Below are positions 1 through 10,800 of a stretch of DNA of 64,000 nt, piece after piece. The stretch is from Achromobacter arsenitoxydans SY8 (lineage in GTDB: Bacteria > Pseudomonadota > Gammaproteobacteria > Burkholderiales > Burkholderiaceae_B): the NCBI RefSeq assembly GCF_000236785.1, contig NZ_AGUF01000052.1:1-64000 (forward strand), in the 5' to 3' direction. Both the position numbers and the translations under genes were made by a program. The notes under the pieces are model-generated. The model was not told the DNA's origin and searched no databases. It saw only the letters and a program-made list of their open reading frames with translations. Within the stretch, counting starts at the first letter, position 1. Every line of letters starts with the position of its first letter.

Positions 1-1154
1 ACGCGGTGTTCTCGCTGGATTCGGTCATTACCGCCGTCGGCATGGTGCAGGACCTGAGCATCATGATGATCGCCGTGGTGGTGGCGATGGCCGTCATGAT
101 GGTGGCCAGCCGCCCGCTGATGGCCTTTGTGGGCCGTCACCCCACCGTGGTCATCCTGTGCCTGGGCCTGCTGCTGATGATCGGCTTCAGCCTGGTCGCC
201 GAAGGCCTGGGCTTCCATGTGCCCAAGGGCTACCTGTACGCCGCGATCGGCTTCTCGATCCTGATCGAGCTGTGCAACCAGCTTGCGCGCCGCAATCGCG
301 CCCGCGGCACCCATGCCCTGGGACGCCGCCAGCGCACCGCCCAGGCCGTGCTGCGCCTGCTGCGCGGCGGCCGTGCCGGCCAGCCGATCCCGCAGGTGGA
401 CGAAGTGGTCGCGCTGGTCGACGGCGCGGGCGACGAGCCCGCCTTCGCGCCCGAGGAAAGCTCGATGATCGAGCGCGTGCTGTCCATCGGCGGCCGCGAC
501 GTGCGTTCCATCATGGTGCCGCGCGGCGACGTGATCTGGCTGGACGTGTCCGACACGCCCGACGCCATCGTGCGCAAGTTCGCCAGCGGCCACTCCCGCC
601 TGCCGCTGTGCGCGGGCGATCCTGCCAACGTGCTGGGCGTGCTGCACTTCAAGGAAGTGCTGCCGCTGCTGCAGACCCCGGGCCCGCTCGACCTGGTCGA
701 GCTGGCGCGCGAGCCGCGCTACGTGTTGGAAACCACGCCGGTGCTGAAGGTGCTGGATGAATTGCGCGCCTCGCGTGACCACATGCTCATCGTGGTGGAC
801 GAGCACGGCGTGTGCGAGGGCCTGGTGACGCCGATGGACGTGCTGACGGCGGTGGCCGGCGACCTGCCCGAACACCGCGAAGACCGGCCCGAGGCGCTGC
901 AGCTGTCGGATGGCTCGTGGTTGCTGGAAGGACGCCTGTCGGTGAACGAGGCCGCGCGCCTGCTGGATGCGCAGGCCCTGGCCGATGACTATCCCGATGC
1001 CACGCTGGCCGGCTGCCTGCTGCGCGCCGGCGGCCGGATTCCGGAAACCGGCGATACGGTCCTGCTGCGCGACTGGGGGTTTGAAGTGACCCGGCGCGAA
1101 GGCCTGCGGATCGACCAGGTGCATGCGCGGCCGATCCAGCCGGAGGCCGCGTAG
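1..1154 (+). CDS. TerC/CBS/CorC-domain membrane protein (5' partial)
   Basis: The reading frame is open from the first base, so the true start lies upstream of the window. The visible part begins in the last membrane helices of a TerC-type domain (FSLDSVITAVGM, then hydrophobic stretches to about residue 90). After a basic linker there are two CBS repeats (about 155-285) and a C-terminal CorC/HlyC-type transporter-associated domain (about 295-370). This is the architecture of E. coli YoaE/YegH, inner-membrane proteins of about 520 residues thought to handle metal ions; the cytoplasmic CBS pair probably senses a nucleotide. The gene converges on the next one, and a GC-rich hairpin at 1168-1185 lies between the stops. 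Family membership is clear; the substrate is unknown. Confidence 0.85.
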   Translation, partial: AVFSLDSVITAVGMVQDLSIMMIAVVVAMAVMMVASRPLMAFVGRHPTVVILCLGLLLMIGFSLVAEGLGFHVPKGYLYAAIGFSILIELCNQLARRNRARGTHALGRRQRTAQAVLRLLRGGRAGQPIPQVDEVVALVDGAGDEPAFAPEESSMIERVLSIGGRDVRSIMVPRGDVIWLDVSDTPDAIVRKFASGHSRLPLCAGDPANVLGVLHFKEVLPLLQTPGPLDLVELAREPRYVLETTPVLKVLDELRASRDHMLIVVDEHGVCEGLVTPMDVLTAVAGDLPEHREDRPEALQLSDGSWLLEGRLSVNEAARLLDAQALADDYPDATLAGCLLRAGGRIPETGDTVLLRDWGFEVTRREGLRIDQVHARPIQPEAA

Positions 1155-1188
1155 GCCGACTGACCGGGCGCGGTTTGCGCCGCGCGCC

Positions 1189-1695
1189 TCAGCTGCAGAT
1201 GCGCCGCCACGGCGACCGGTTCACCGGGCAGTAGCCAGGACAGCGCGTGGCGACAGCCTTGCCGCTGAGGCATTCGTCATTGGCCTCGGTGAAGCCGTAG
1301 GGCGTGCTGCCATAGCATCCGCAAAGCTCCAGCACGGTGCCGGGCGGATGCTTGGCGGGTTCGGCGGCCGGCTTGGACGCGGCCTTGGAAACGTCTGCGG
1401 ACTGCGCCGCGGCGGGCGGCGATGGCGCGGGAGCCGTCGCGGACGGCGCGGCGCGTGCGGCGGGTTCCGCTGCTGGGGCGGGCGCACGGGCAGGGCGCGT
1501 ATCGCGGGCGGCGAGCCGGTCCTTCACGGCGTCGGGGCTCATGCCGCAGCGCTTGGCGATCGTCGATACGCTGCGGCCGGCATCGGCCATGGCGCGCAGC
1601 GTCTTGTCGCTGCAGGCCGCCTGCGCGGCGGTTCCCGCCAGCGCGCCCAGCACCAGCAGCGCGCACACCAATAGACCAGACCTGCATCGCGTCAT
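1189..1695 (-). CDS. Small exported protein with HTH-like segment and Cys-rich C-terminus
   Basis: No named family recognised. The 168-residue product starts with a typical signal peptide (MTRCRSGLLVCALLVLGA, likely cleavage after AAQA). Residues 33-66 read like a helix-turn-helix (TLRAMADAGRSVSTIAKRCG, then a recognition-like helix), which is odd in an exported protein. A low-complexity Ala/Pro linker follows (about 67-118), then a tail with at least six cysteines (CGCYG, NDEC, RCPGYC, RRIC) that probably form disulfides in the periplasm. The gene stands alone and converges on the upstream TerC-type gene. A perfect palindrome with CCGCAA/TTGCGG arms at 1748-1761 lies about 55 bp upstream and may be an operator. 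Real coding is supported by the signal peptide and cysteine pattern. Confidence 0.65.
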   Translation of the reverse strand: MTRCRSGLLVCALLVLGALAGTAAQAACSDKTLRAMADAGRSVSTIAKRCGMSPDAVKDRLAARDTRPARAPAPAAEPAARAAPSATAPAPSPPAAAQSADVSKAASKPAAEPAKHPPGTVLELCGCYGSTPYGFTEANDECLSGKAVATRCPGYCPVNRSPWRRICS

Positions 1696-1893
1696 GACTC
1701 GCCTCCCGCACGTGGGTGCGCCGGGGCAGCACTACGCCCGTGTTTGACCGCAAAGTTGCGGCCTAGCGTAAGGCGGGCAATTCCATGGTGTCAATGCGGC
1801 GCGAACGGATGGCCAGAATAGGTTGCGACGTGGCCGCGCCGACGCGGCCGCGGACGCCATCCGGTTGGTATCCGGACGGCGCCCGCCCTGGCC

Positions 1894-4800
1894 TCAGAAG
1901 CGCCAGCGCACGTTCAGGAAGCCGGCGTTTTCGCGGCTGCCATTGCCGAACTGGCCCTGGTAGCTCAAGCCGATCGCGGCGTTCTTGGACACCGAGACTT
2001 CCGCGCCCAATTCCGCCACCGCCGCATCGCGCGCGATCGGCGTGCCGGCAACGGTGAACGACGGGCCCGTGCTGAACGCCATGGTGCGCTCGGGATCCAC
2101 GTCGCCCATCGCATGCCGCCAGCCCAGCGTTGCGCGCAGGCGGGCCGGAGCGCCCGCGATCTGCGTGTCGAGATTGCCGCGCACGCCGACCGTGGTGGTC
2201 GTGACATCGTTGCTTTCGCTGCCGGCCGACAGCGCGGCCGATCCGCCGTCTTCGGAGAAACCGCCCGTGCGCTGCTTGATCCAGGCTGCGCCGACGAAGG
2301 GCTCGATCGTCGCGTTCGGGGCGACAGGCATGGCGTAGCCCAATTCACCGAAGATCTGCGTCGTGTTGCCGTCGTAATCCGCCTTCAGCTCCTGGCCGTT
2401 CCCCCCGATGGCGAGGTTGCGCCGCGTTTCGATGTCCTGCCAGCTGTAGGCCGCGCCGGCCATGACATTCCACGCACTGCCCCCGGGCCGCACGAACGAC
2501 TTGCCGCCGAACAGCGTGATGCTGTAGCTGTCGACGTCCGCCTTGGCGTTGCGGCTGTCCTGCCAGATCGTGCTGTCCTGGTAGCCCAGCGCCATGCCCA
2601 CGCGCCAGCCGTCGCCCACGCGGATGTCCCCGCCCGCAAGCACGCCGCCGGTGCGCTGACGGTAGCTGGGCGCATTGCCGTCGCCGTCCTGGCTCTGCCA
2701 GTTGCCTAGCACTTCCGTCCATACGTTGCGCTGGCAGGAGAACTGCTCCGCGTAGCCGCCCGCGCTGCGTCCCGGGCCGCCGCAGGCCTGGCCGCGCCCT
2801 TCGCTGCGCAGGCTGTCGCGCAGGTGGTTCATCGGCAGCGTGCGCACCGATTCCGAACTGCGCACCAGCGCCGAGGCCAGCGAGGCGTGGCTGTCGCCCG
2901 AAAGCTGGCGGAAGGCTGCGGACGCCTGATCGCGGCTAAGCCCCAGGATGGACGCATACAGCGGCGAACCGGGATCGCTCCGACCCAGGGCTTGGGCCAC
3001 GGCGCTCTGGTTCGACGTTTCGGCTACCGACTCGAAGCCGGTGTCGTTGCGCTGGAATGAGACGGTCACGTTGTTGGGGTCGTAGGCGACCGAGCCGTCC
3101 AGGAAGGCCAGCTCGGGCAGGGTGGCGCTGGCGAACGAGCCTTGTACGCCCTGGTCCGCCGTCAGCACCGTGTAGACGCTGCCCGCGGTCAACGGCGCGG
3201 TGCTGGTCACCTGCAATGCGCCGTCCAGCGTCGCCGAGCCCGCCACATGGACATTGGTGGCCGACTCCGGCCCCACATTGACGGCAAGCGTGGCCCCCGC
3301 GGCGTTGCTGAAGCTGTTGCTGATCTTCAGGCCGCCGCCGCTTGCGGGTTCGCTTTGCACCGTGCCGGCGTTGGTCAGGCTGGCGATGGCGCCGTTCCCG
3401 GTCAGGGTGGCGCCGGGATTGACCTGCACCGAAGCGGGCAGGGTGGCGGGGGATTGCGCGCTGCCCAATTGCACCGTGCCGGCCTCGATCGTTGCGTTGC
3501 CGCTGTACGTGTGGTCTCCATTGACGGCGAGCAGGCCGCCGCCCTGCTTGACCAGGTTCCCTGAGCCCGACAGGTTGCCCGCGAAGGCCCCGTCTTCGCC
3601 CTGGTTGAACACCAGCGTGGCGTTGTTGGCGATGGCGCCTTGCAGGCTGGACGTATCGCCGATAAGCGTGCCCGCGTTCACCTGGGTGCCGCCCGTGTAG
3701 CTCGAGACGCCCGCCAGGGTCAGTGCGCCGTCGCCTTCCTTGACCAATTGGCCCGCGCCGCGGACCGGGCCGGTCAGGGCGCCATCGCTGGCCTGGTTCA
3801 CGTGCAGCGTGGTGCCGGCCGACGTATCGACGGCGCCCTGGATACTGGCGCTGTTGCCTTCCAACGTTCCTCCCGCAATCAGGGTTCCGCCCGTGTAGCC
3901 GTTGACCCCGTTAAGCACCAGCGTGCCATCGCCTTGCTTGATCAGCGCGCCGCTGCCGTTGATCGCCTGGTTCAGCGTGAAGGTCTGGCCGGCGGCCACC
4001 ACGTCGATGCCGCCGCCTGCGCCGTCCAGCGAGATATTGCGCGCCGTCGTGGCGTAGGCCGGGTCCGCGATGCGCAGCGTGCCGCCGTCGATGGATACGG
4101 CGCCGCCGTTGCCCAGCTGATCGTCGGCGCTGACCTGCAGGACGCCGCTGCGGATGGCGGTGTTGCCGGTGTAGGTGTTCGCGCCCTCCAGGATCAGCGT
4201 GCCGCCGTTCGATTTCTCGATGCCGCCCGCGCCCGTGATGGGCGCCGAGATCGTAGCGGTGGCGCCGTTCTCCACGCGAATGGGCGCCTGCGCCTGGGCA
4301 ACGGCGATCGCGCCCGCCGCGCCGGCCTGCAGCGTGTAGCCGTCGGTCAGGAACTGCAGTCCAGTCACGTTCTGCGCGCCCTCGATGCTGACCGTGCCGG
4401 CGGCACCCGAGAACACCGCGTACTTGCCGTTCCACGTTTCGGCGGTGGCGCCCGACGCGTCTGTCCAGTTCGTGCCGGCCGCCGACCAGGCGCCCGAGCC
4501 GCCCGCGATAATGCCGTCGGGCGTAGTCTTGGCGCCATTCCAGAACTGGATCTCGCCGGGCTGGCTCTCCAGCACCAGGTTGATCTGGTTCGGCTGGGTC
4601 TGAAGCGTCAATTGCGAGGCGGCCAGACCTGACGGCAAGGTCCCGTACTGCAAGGCGTTGTCCGTCAGCGTGCCGCCATAGGCGAACAGCCGATAGACGC
4701 CGGTTCCCAGGTTGCCGCCATCGGCGATGTTCAGCACGCCGTCCAGCCTGAGATCCTGCGCCACCGTCACTGCCGTGGTCGCCGAGTTGGGGGTGCCCAG

Positions 4801-7800
4801 CGTGAAGTCGAGCTGCGTGCCATTGGACAGCGCAAGGCTGCGCGCGAACGAAATCGGATTGCCGGGCGTGCCCGCGACCAGGTGCGCGTCGTCCTCAAGC
4901 TCCACGTCGGCCACGACCGCGCCCGAACCGCCCAGGTTTGCGCCGGCATTGACGGTCACGCCGCCACCCGTGAGCGTCCCGTCAACCCGCAGCGTGCCGC
5001 TGTTGACGGTGGTGCCGCCGCCCACGTTGTTGTTGCCCGTGAGCGTCAGGGCGGCGTTGCCGTCCTTGGTCAGCGTGCCGGTATTGTTGCCGGTCGTGCT
5101 GATGTTCCCGGCGTAGGTGCCGTCGACGCCGTTCTGGTCGAACACAATGGCGCTGCCATCGACCACCGTGATGTTGCCTTGTAGGCTGCCGGCGTTGCCG
5201 GCCAGCGTGCCGGCGTTCACCAGCGTGCCGCCCGTGTAGGTGTTGGCGCCGGTCAAGGTGACGACGTCGCCGCCGTTCTTGACCAGTCCGCCGCCGCCCG
5301 TGATGGCGCCCGCGTAGGCGCCGTCTCCTGCGTTCTGGTTGAACACCACGGTGGTGCCGGCGGCGGTCGCAATGTTGCCGGTCAAGCTGCCGGTATTGCC
5401 CGCCAGCGTGCCGCCGGTCAGCGTGGTGCCGCCCGTGTACTGGTTCTGGCCCGTCAGCGTCAGCGTCGACCCGTCGGCCTTAACCAGGCTCCCGCCGCCC
5501 GTGATGTCGCCAGCCAGGGTGAGGTCGTTGGCGCCCGATACCGTCAGCGGCGCATCCAGGGCGATGTCATTGCCCAGGGCGATGCCGGAAGCACCCGCCT
5601 GCAGCGTGCCCGGACCCGCGACCGTCAGGCCGCCCGTGCCCAGCGCGGCATTGTTGCCGGCGATGATCGCGCCGTCGGCCAGCACCGTTCCCCCCGCATA
5701 GGTATTGGCGTTGCCCAGTGTCAGCGTGGACGAGCCGGTCTTGGTCAGGGGACCGGTTCCGCCCACCACGCCGTTGAGCGCCAGGTCGCCCGACCCGCCC
5801 ACCGTGACGGGGCCTTCGAGTTGCACCGTGTTGTCCAGCGAGACGCCGAGGCCCAGCAGTGTGGTGCCGCCGGCCGCGGTCAGCGTGCCAGTCCCCACGG
5901 CGGTATCGCTGCCCAGCGCCAGCGTGCCGCCCGCAAGCCGGGTGCCGCCCTGATAGCTGTTGTCGCCGGTCAATGTCAGCACTCCCGCGCCGTCCTTGAC
6001 CAGGCCGCCCGCGCCAGCTATCTGTCCATTCAGGCTCAGGCCTGCTCCCGTGATCGTCGTGATGCCGGCCAATGTGATGCCATTGGCCGCGCTGACCGGA
6101 ACACTAGTCGTCAGGGTGGTGCCGTCGGCCGCGCTGAGCTGGCCCACGCCCAGAGCGGTGTCGCTGCCCAGCGCCAGCGTGCCGCTATTGAGCGCCACGC
6201 CGCCCTGGAAGCTGTTGGCGCCATTGAGCGCCAGCGTGTCCGTGCCGTTCTTCACCAGGCTGCCCGTTCCGCCGATGCCGCCGTTCAGGGTCAGGTCCGC
6301 GGAGCCCGGCAAGGCGAGGGCGCCGTTGAGCACGACATCGTTCTGCAGGGTTGCCGTCGTGGAAGCATCCAGTGCGGTGCCGTCCGCGGCGACCAGCGTG
6401 CCAGTACCCAGCGCGCCGGACGCGCCCACCGTGATCTGGCCGGCGTCCAGGCGCGTGTCGCCCTGATAGCTGTTGGCGTTGGCCAGCGTCAAGGTGCCGG
6501 GTCCGGTCTTGATCAGGCCGCCGGGGCCCGCCACCTCGCCCGACAGCGTCATGGCGGCGCCATTGGCGAATGTGACATCGCCTTGCAGGCCGACATTGTT
6601 CGCCAGCGCGACCGCGACATCGTTGGACAGCGTGGTGCCGTCGGCCGCCGTGAGCGTGCCGCTGCCCAGCGCGGTGTCCGTGCTGACCTTGATCTCGCCG
6701 GCCTGCAGCAGGGTGCCCCCAACGTAGGTGTTGGCGCCCGCCAGGACCAGCGTGCCGGCGCCCGTCTTGGTCAGCGTGGCCGCGGGATCCACCCCCGACA
6801 CCAGGCCTGTGACGGTGTACGGGCTGGTGGCGACGTCGATTGCGCCGGCGCCCTCCAGGGTGAAGTCGCGCGCGGTCGAGCCCGCCGACTCGCCCGCATA
6901 GCGCAGCGTGCCGCCGTCGAACACGACGCGGTTCGTCGCGTCGCCCAACTGGTCGTCGGCGCTGATCTGCAGAACGCCGCCTTCGAGGCGCGTGTCGCCG
7001 ACGTAGCTGTTGGCCTGGCTGAACACCAGCGTACCCCCGTCGCGTTTTGCGATCGTTGCATTGCCCGCGACGCTGGTGTCCAGCGTGGCCGTCATTCCCG
7101 CTTCGACCCGAAGCGTGGCTACTCCGTCGCTGCCGGGCGTCGCATTCAGGGCGCCGCCCGCCAGCGTGTAGCCGTCGGTCGAGAACTGCAGGCCCTGGAA
7201 GGTCTGGGTTCCCGCCACGGCGACCGTGCCGGCCTCGCCCTCGAACACGCCAAACCGGCTTCCCCAGGCGCTGGCCGTGCCTGCCGCGTCGGTCCAGTTC
7301 TGGGCGACGCTATCCCAGGCGCCCGAGCCGCCTTGCCAGAACTGGATCTCGCCGGCCTGGGATTCGTTCAGGACATTGACCTGTCCCGCCACGTTGGTCT
7401 GCAGCGAAATGACGCCCGGAGGCAGCGCTCCCAGGGCCAGGTTCATGGATGTGGCCGCGCCGGAATAGGTGATGACGCGGTAGACGCCCACGCCGAAATC
7501 GGGCGTGCCCTCGATGTTCAGCGTGCCGTTCAGGTCGACGTCGCCATGGACATTGATAAGGCTGCTGGCATTGGCCGCGCCCAGCACCGCATTGATGCTG
7601 GACGCATTGTCCAGCGTCAGCGCACCCACCGTCAGGGCGCCCGGCGCGGCGGAGTTCACCGACAGGCGGCCGCCGTTGTTCACATTGACCGCGCCGTTGG
7701 CCGTGCCGGAGCCCGTCAGGATGGCGCTCGGCCCGTTGACGTTGACACCGCTGCTTGCCAGCGTGCCCGTCAGTCTGACCGTACCGCTGTTGATGTCGAA

Positions 7801-10800
7801 GACGCCTGTGTGGCTGCTTGCGCCGCCCAGCGCCAGCGTGCCGGTCCCGACTTTCGTGAGGCTGCCCGCGCCCGCCAGGTCGCCGCCGAAACTGCTGTCT
7901 ACGTCGCCGCCCAGGGCCAGGCTGCCGTCGACCTGCAGTTTGCCCGCGCCGGACAGGGCGGCGATGGATTCGGCGCCCGTCAGTTGCAGCGTTGCGCCGT
8001 CGTCGATGCGAACGCCGGAGGCGGACGAGATGATGTTGCTGCCTTGCGTGGCCAGCGTGCCCTGCGCGACGCCAATGGCGCCCGTCAGCGTATTGGCGCC
8101 GCTGAGCGTCAGCGCGCCCGTTCCGGACTTCTCGACGTTGCCTGCGCCGGACAGGACCCCGGAATAGGCGCCCGAGGCATCCTGATTGAAGGTGAGGGTG
8201 GTGCCGGCGCTGGTGGCGACCGGTCCGGCGATGCTGTTCGAATCGCCCGTGATCGCGCCCGCCTGCAGCTGCGTCCCGCCGGCATAGCTGTTGTTGCCCG
8301 CCAGCGTGAGCGTGCCCGCGCCGGTCTTGACCAGGCCCGCATTGCCGGAGATGTCGCCGCCCAGCGTCCAGTTGCCGGCGCCATCAACCGTCAGCGCATT
8401 GTCCAGCACCACGGCGTTCGCCAGGCTTACGCCGTCGGCCGCGGACAGCGTCGCGCCGCCCGTTACGGTCAGCGCGCCGGCGCCCAGGGCGGTGTCGCTG
8501 CCCGCGATCAGCGCGCCGCCGGCCAGCGTGGTTCCACCTGCGTAGGTGTTGTCGCCGGACAGCGCGAGCGTGGCGCCGCCGTTCTTGATCAATCCGTTGC
8601 CGCCGCTGATTCCGCCAGCCAGCGTCAGGTCCTGGCTGCCGTTTACGGTCAGGTCGCCGCCCGACAGGACGATGCCGTTGTTCAACGTGACGGCTTGCGT
8701 CGCGTCCAGCGCCGCATCGCCCGACACGGTCAAGGCGCCGGCCCCCAGCGCCTGGTCCGAGCCGGCCACGATCAGGCCTTGCGCGAGCGTCGTGCCGCCC
8801 TGATAGGCGTTGTCGCCCGACAGCGTCAACGTGTTGCCGTCCAGCTTGCTGATGGCGCCCGAGCCGGACACCGTGCCCGCCAGCGCGATGTCCTGGCCGC
8901 CCGATACCGCAAGTGGCGCGCCGTCCAGCACGATGGCGTTGGCCAGCGTCACCGCCGTATCCAGTCCCTGCAGGGCCGCCGCGCCGTTTACCGTCAGCAC
9001 TCCGCTGCCCAAAGACGTGTCCGCGCCGACGCGCAGCGTGCCGCCGTCGATGCGCGTGCCGCCCGCGTAGGTGTTGGCGCCCGCCAGCGTCAGCGCGCCC
9101 GCGCCGGTGGCGGTCAGGCCGCCGGCGCCGGAGATCTCGCCGTTCAGCCGCAAGCCATTCGTCGCATCGAGGGCCAGCGTTTGTTCCAGGACCACGTTGT
9201 TGGCCAGCGCCACTGCCTGATCAGACGCCAATGTGGCGGCGCCGGCCACGGTCAGCGCGCCCGTGCCCAGCGCCGCGTCGTTGCCGGCACGCAAGACGCC
9301 CGCAGACAAAGTCGTTCCGCCCGCATAGCTGTTTGCAGCATCCAGCGTCAGCGTCGACGCGCCGCTTTTGGCGAGCGCACCCGCGCCGTCAATTCCGCCG
9401 CTGAGCGTAATGTCCCGGTCTCCGGTCACGTTCAACGCCGCCGACAGCGTCACGCCGTTGGCGACGGTCAGTGCCGGCCCCGGCTGCGCGCCCGACAGGC
9501 TGGCGTCCGCATTGACGAGCAGGGCGCCGGTGCCCAGCGAAGCGTCCTGGCCCAGGCGCAGGTTGCCGCCATTGAGCTGCGTGCCGCCTTGATACGCGTT
9601 GGCGCCCGCAAGGGTCAGCGTGGTGCCCGGGCCGCCCACGATAAGACCGCCCGCGCCGCCGATCGTACCCAGCAGTTCGGTGTCGTGGGTCTGCGCCAGC
9701 GTCAGGTCCGCGCCCGCGGTCACCTCCACGGCATTGTCCAGCGCCAGGTTGCCGGCGCCTTCCAGCGCCGCATCCCCCGTCACGCTTAACAGGCCGGCGC
9801 CCAGCGCCGCATTGTTGCCCAACACCAGCAGGCCGCTGTCCAGCCGGGTGGCGGCGTGCGTATTCACGCCATTGAGCGTCAGGCTGCCCGCGCCGGACTT
9901 GATCAGCGTTCCGGATCCGGCAATGGCGTTATTCAGCGTCAGGTTGCCGGCGCCGCCGGCCGTCAGGTTCGCGCCCAGGCTGATCGCGTTGTCGAGCGCG
10001 TAGGATCCGTCGGACAGCAGGCCGGCCGCGCCGTTGACGTTCAACGCGCCGGCGCCCAGCGCGGCATTGCTGCCCACGCGGATCGCGCCGCCCGACAGTG
10101 CGGTGCCGCCGCCGTAGGTGTTCTCGCCATTGAGCGTCAGCGTGCCGGCGCCCGTCTTCGACAGCGCGCCGTTCGCGCCGGACACTACCCCGTTGAGCGT
10201 GAGGTCGTTGCTGCCGGGATTGGTCAGCGTCGCGCCCGCGCCGATGGCCACGTCGTTGGCCAGCGCCACGGCGGCCGACGCGTCGAGCGCGCCGGAGCCC
10301 GTCACGTCGAAGACGCCCGAGCCCAGCGCGGTATTGCTGCCAGCTGCAATCGTGCCGCCCGCCAGCGTCACGCCGCCGATGGCGCTGTTGTCGCCGCCCA
10401 GCGCCAGCGTGCCCGCGCCCGACTTGGTGAGCCGGCCGGCGCCCGAAAGCGCCTGGTTCAGCGTGAAGACGTTGCCGGCGTCGGCGATGTCGAAACCCGC
10501 GCCCGCGCCGACATCAATGGCCCGCGTGGTGCCCGTGTAGCCGGTGCCGGTCACGCGCAGGGTGCCGCCGCCAAAGCGCACGGCCGTGCCGGCCGCGCCC
10601 AGGTTGTTGTCCGCGCTGACCTGCAGCACACCCTCGCTGATCTGCGTGCCGCCCGTGTACTCGTTCGCGCCGCCCAGCACCAGCGTGCCCTGGTCGCGCT
10701 TGTTGAGCGCGCCCGCGCCGCGGATGACGCTGTTGATCGTGCCGGTGAGCGTCGGATCCACCCGGAAGTTGCTGGCGTCCGCGGCCAGGCGCAACGCGCC

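Noticed and set aside
5821-9789. Open frame of 1,322 codons on the plus strand inside the autotransporter gene
   Set aside because: It is antisense to the repetitive passenger. Its product is an Arg/Gln/Ala/Gly-rich repeat without any domain, as expected when GC-rich repeats remove stop codons from the opposite strand.
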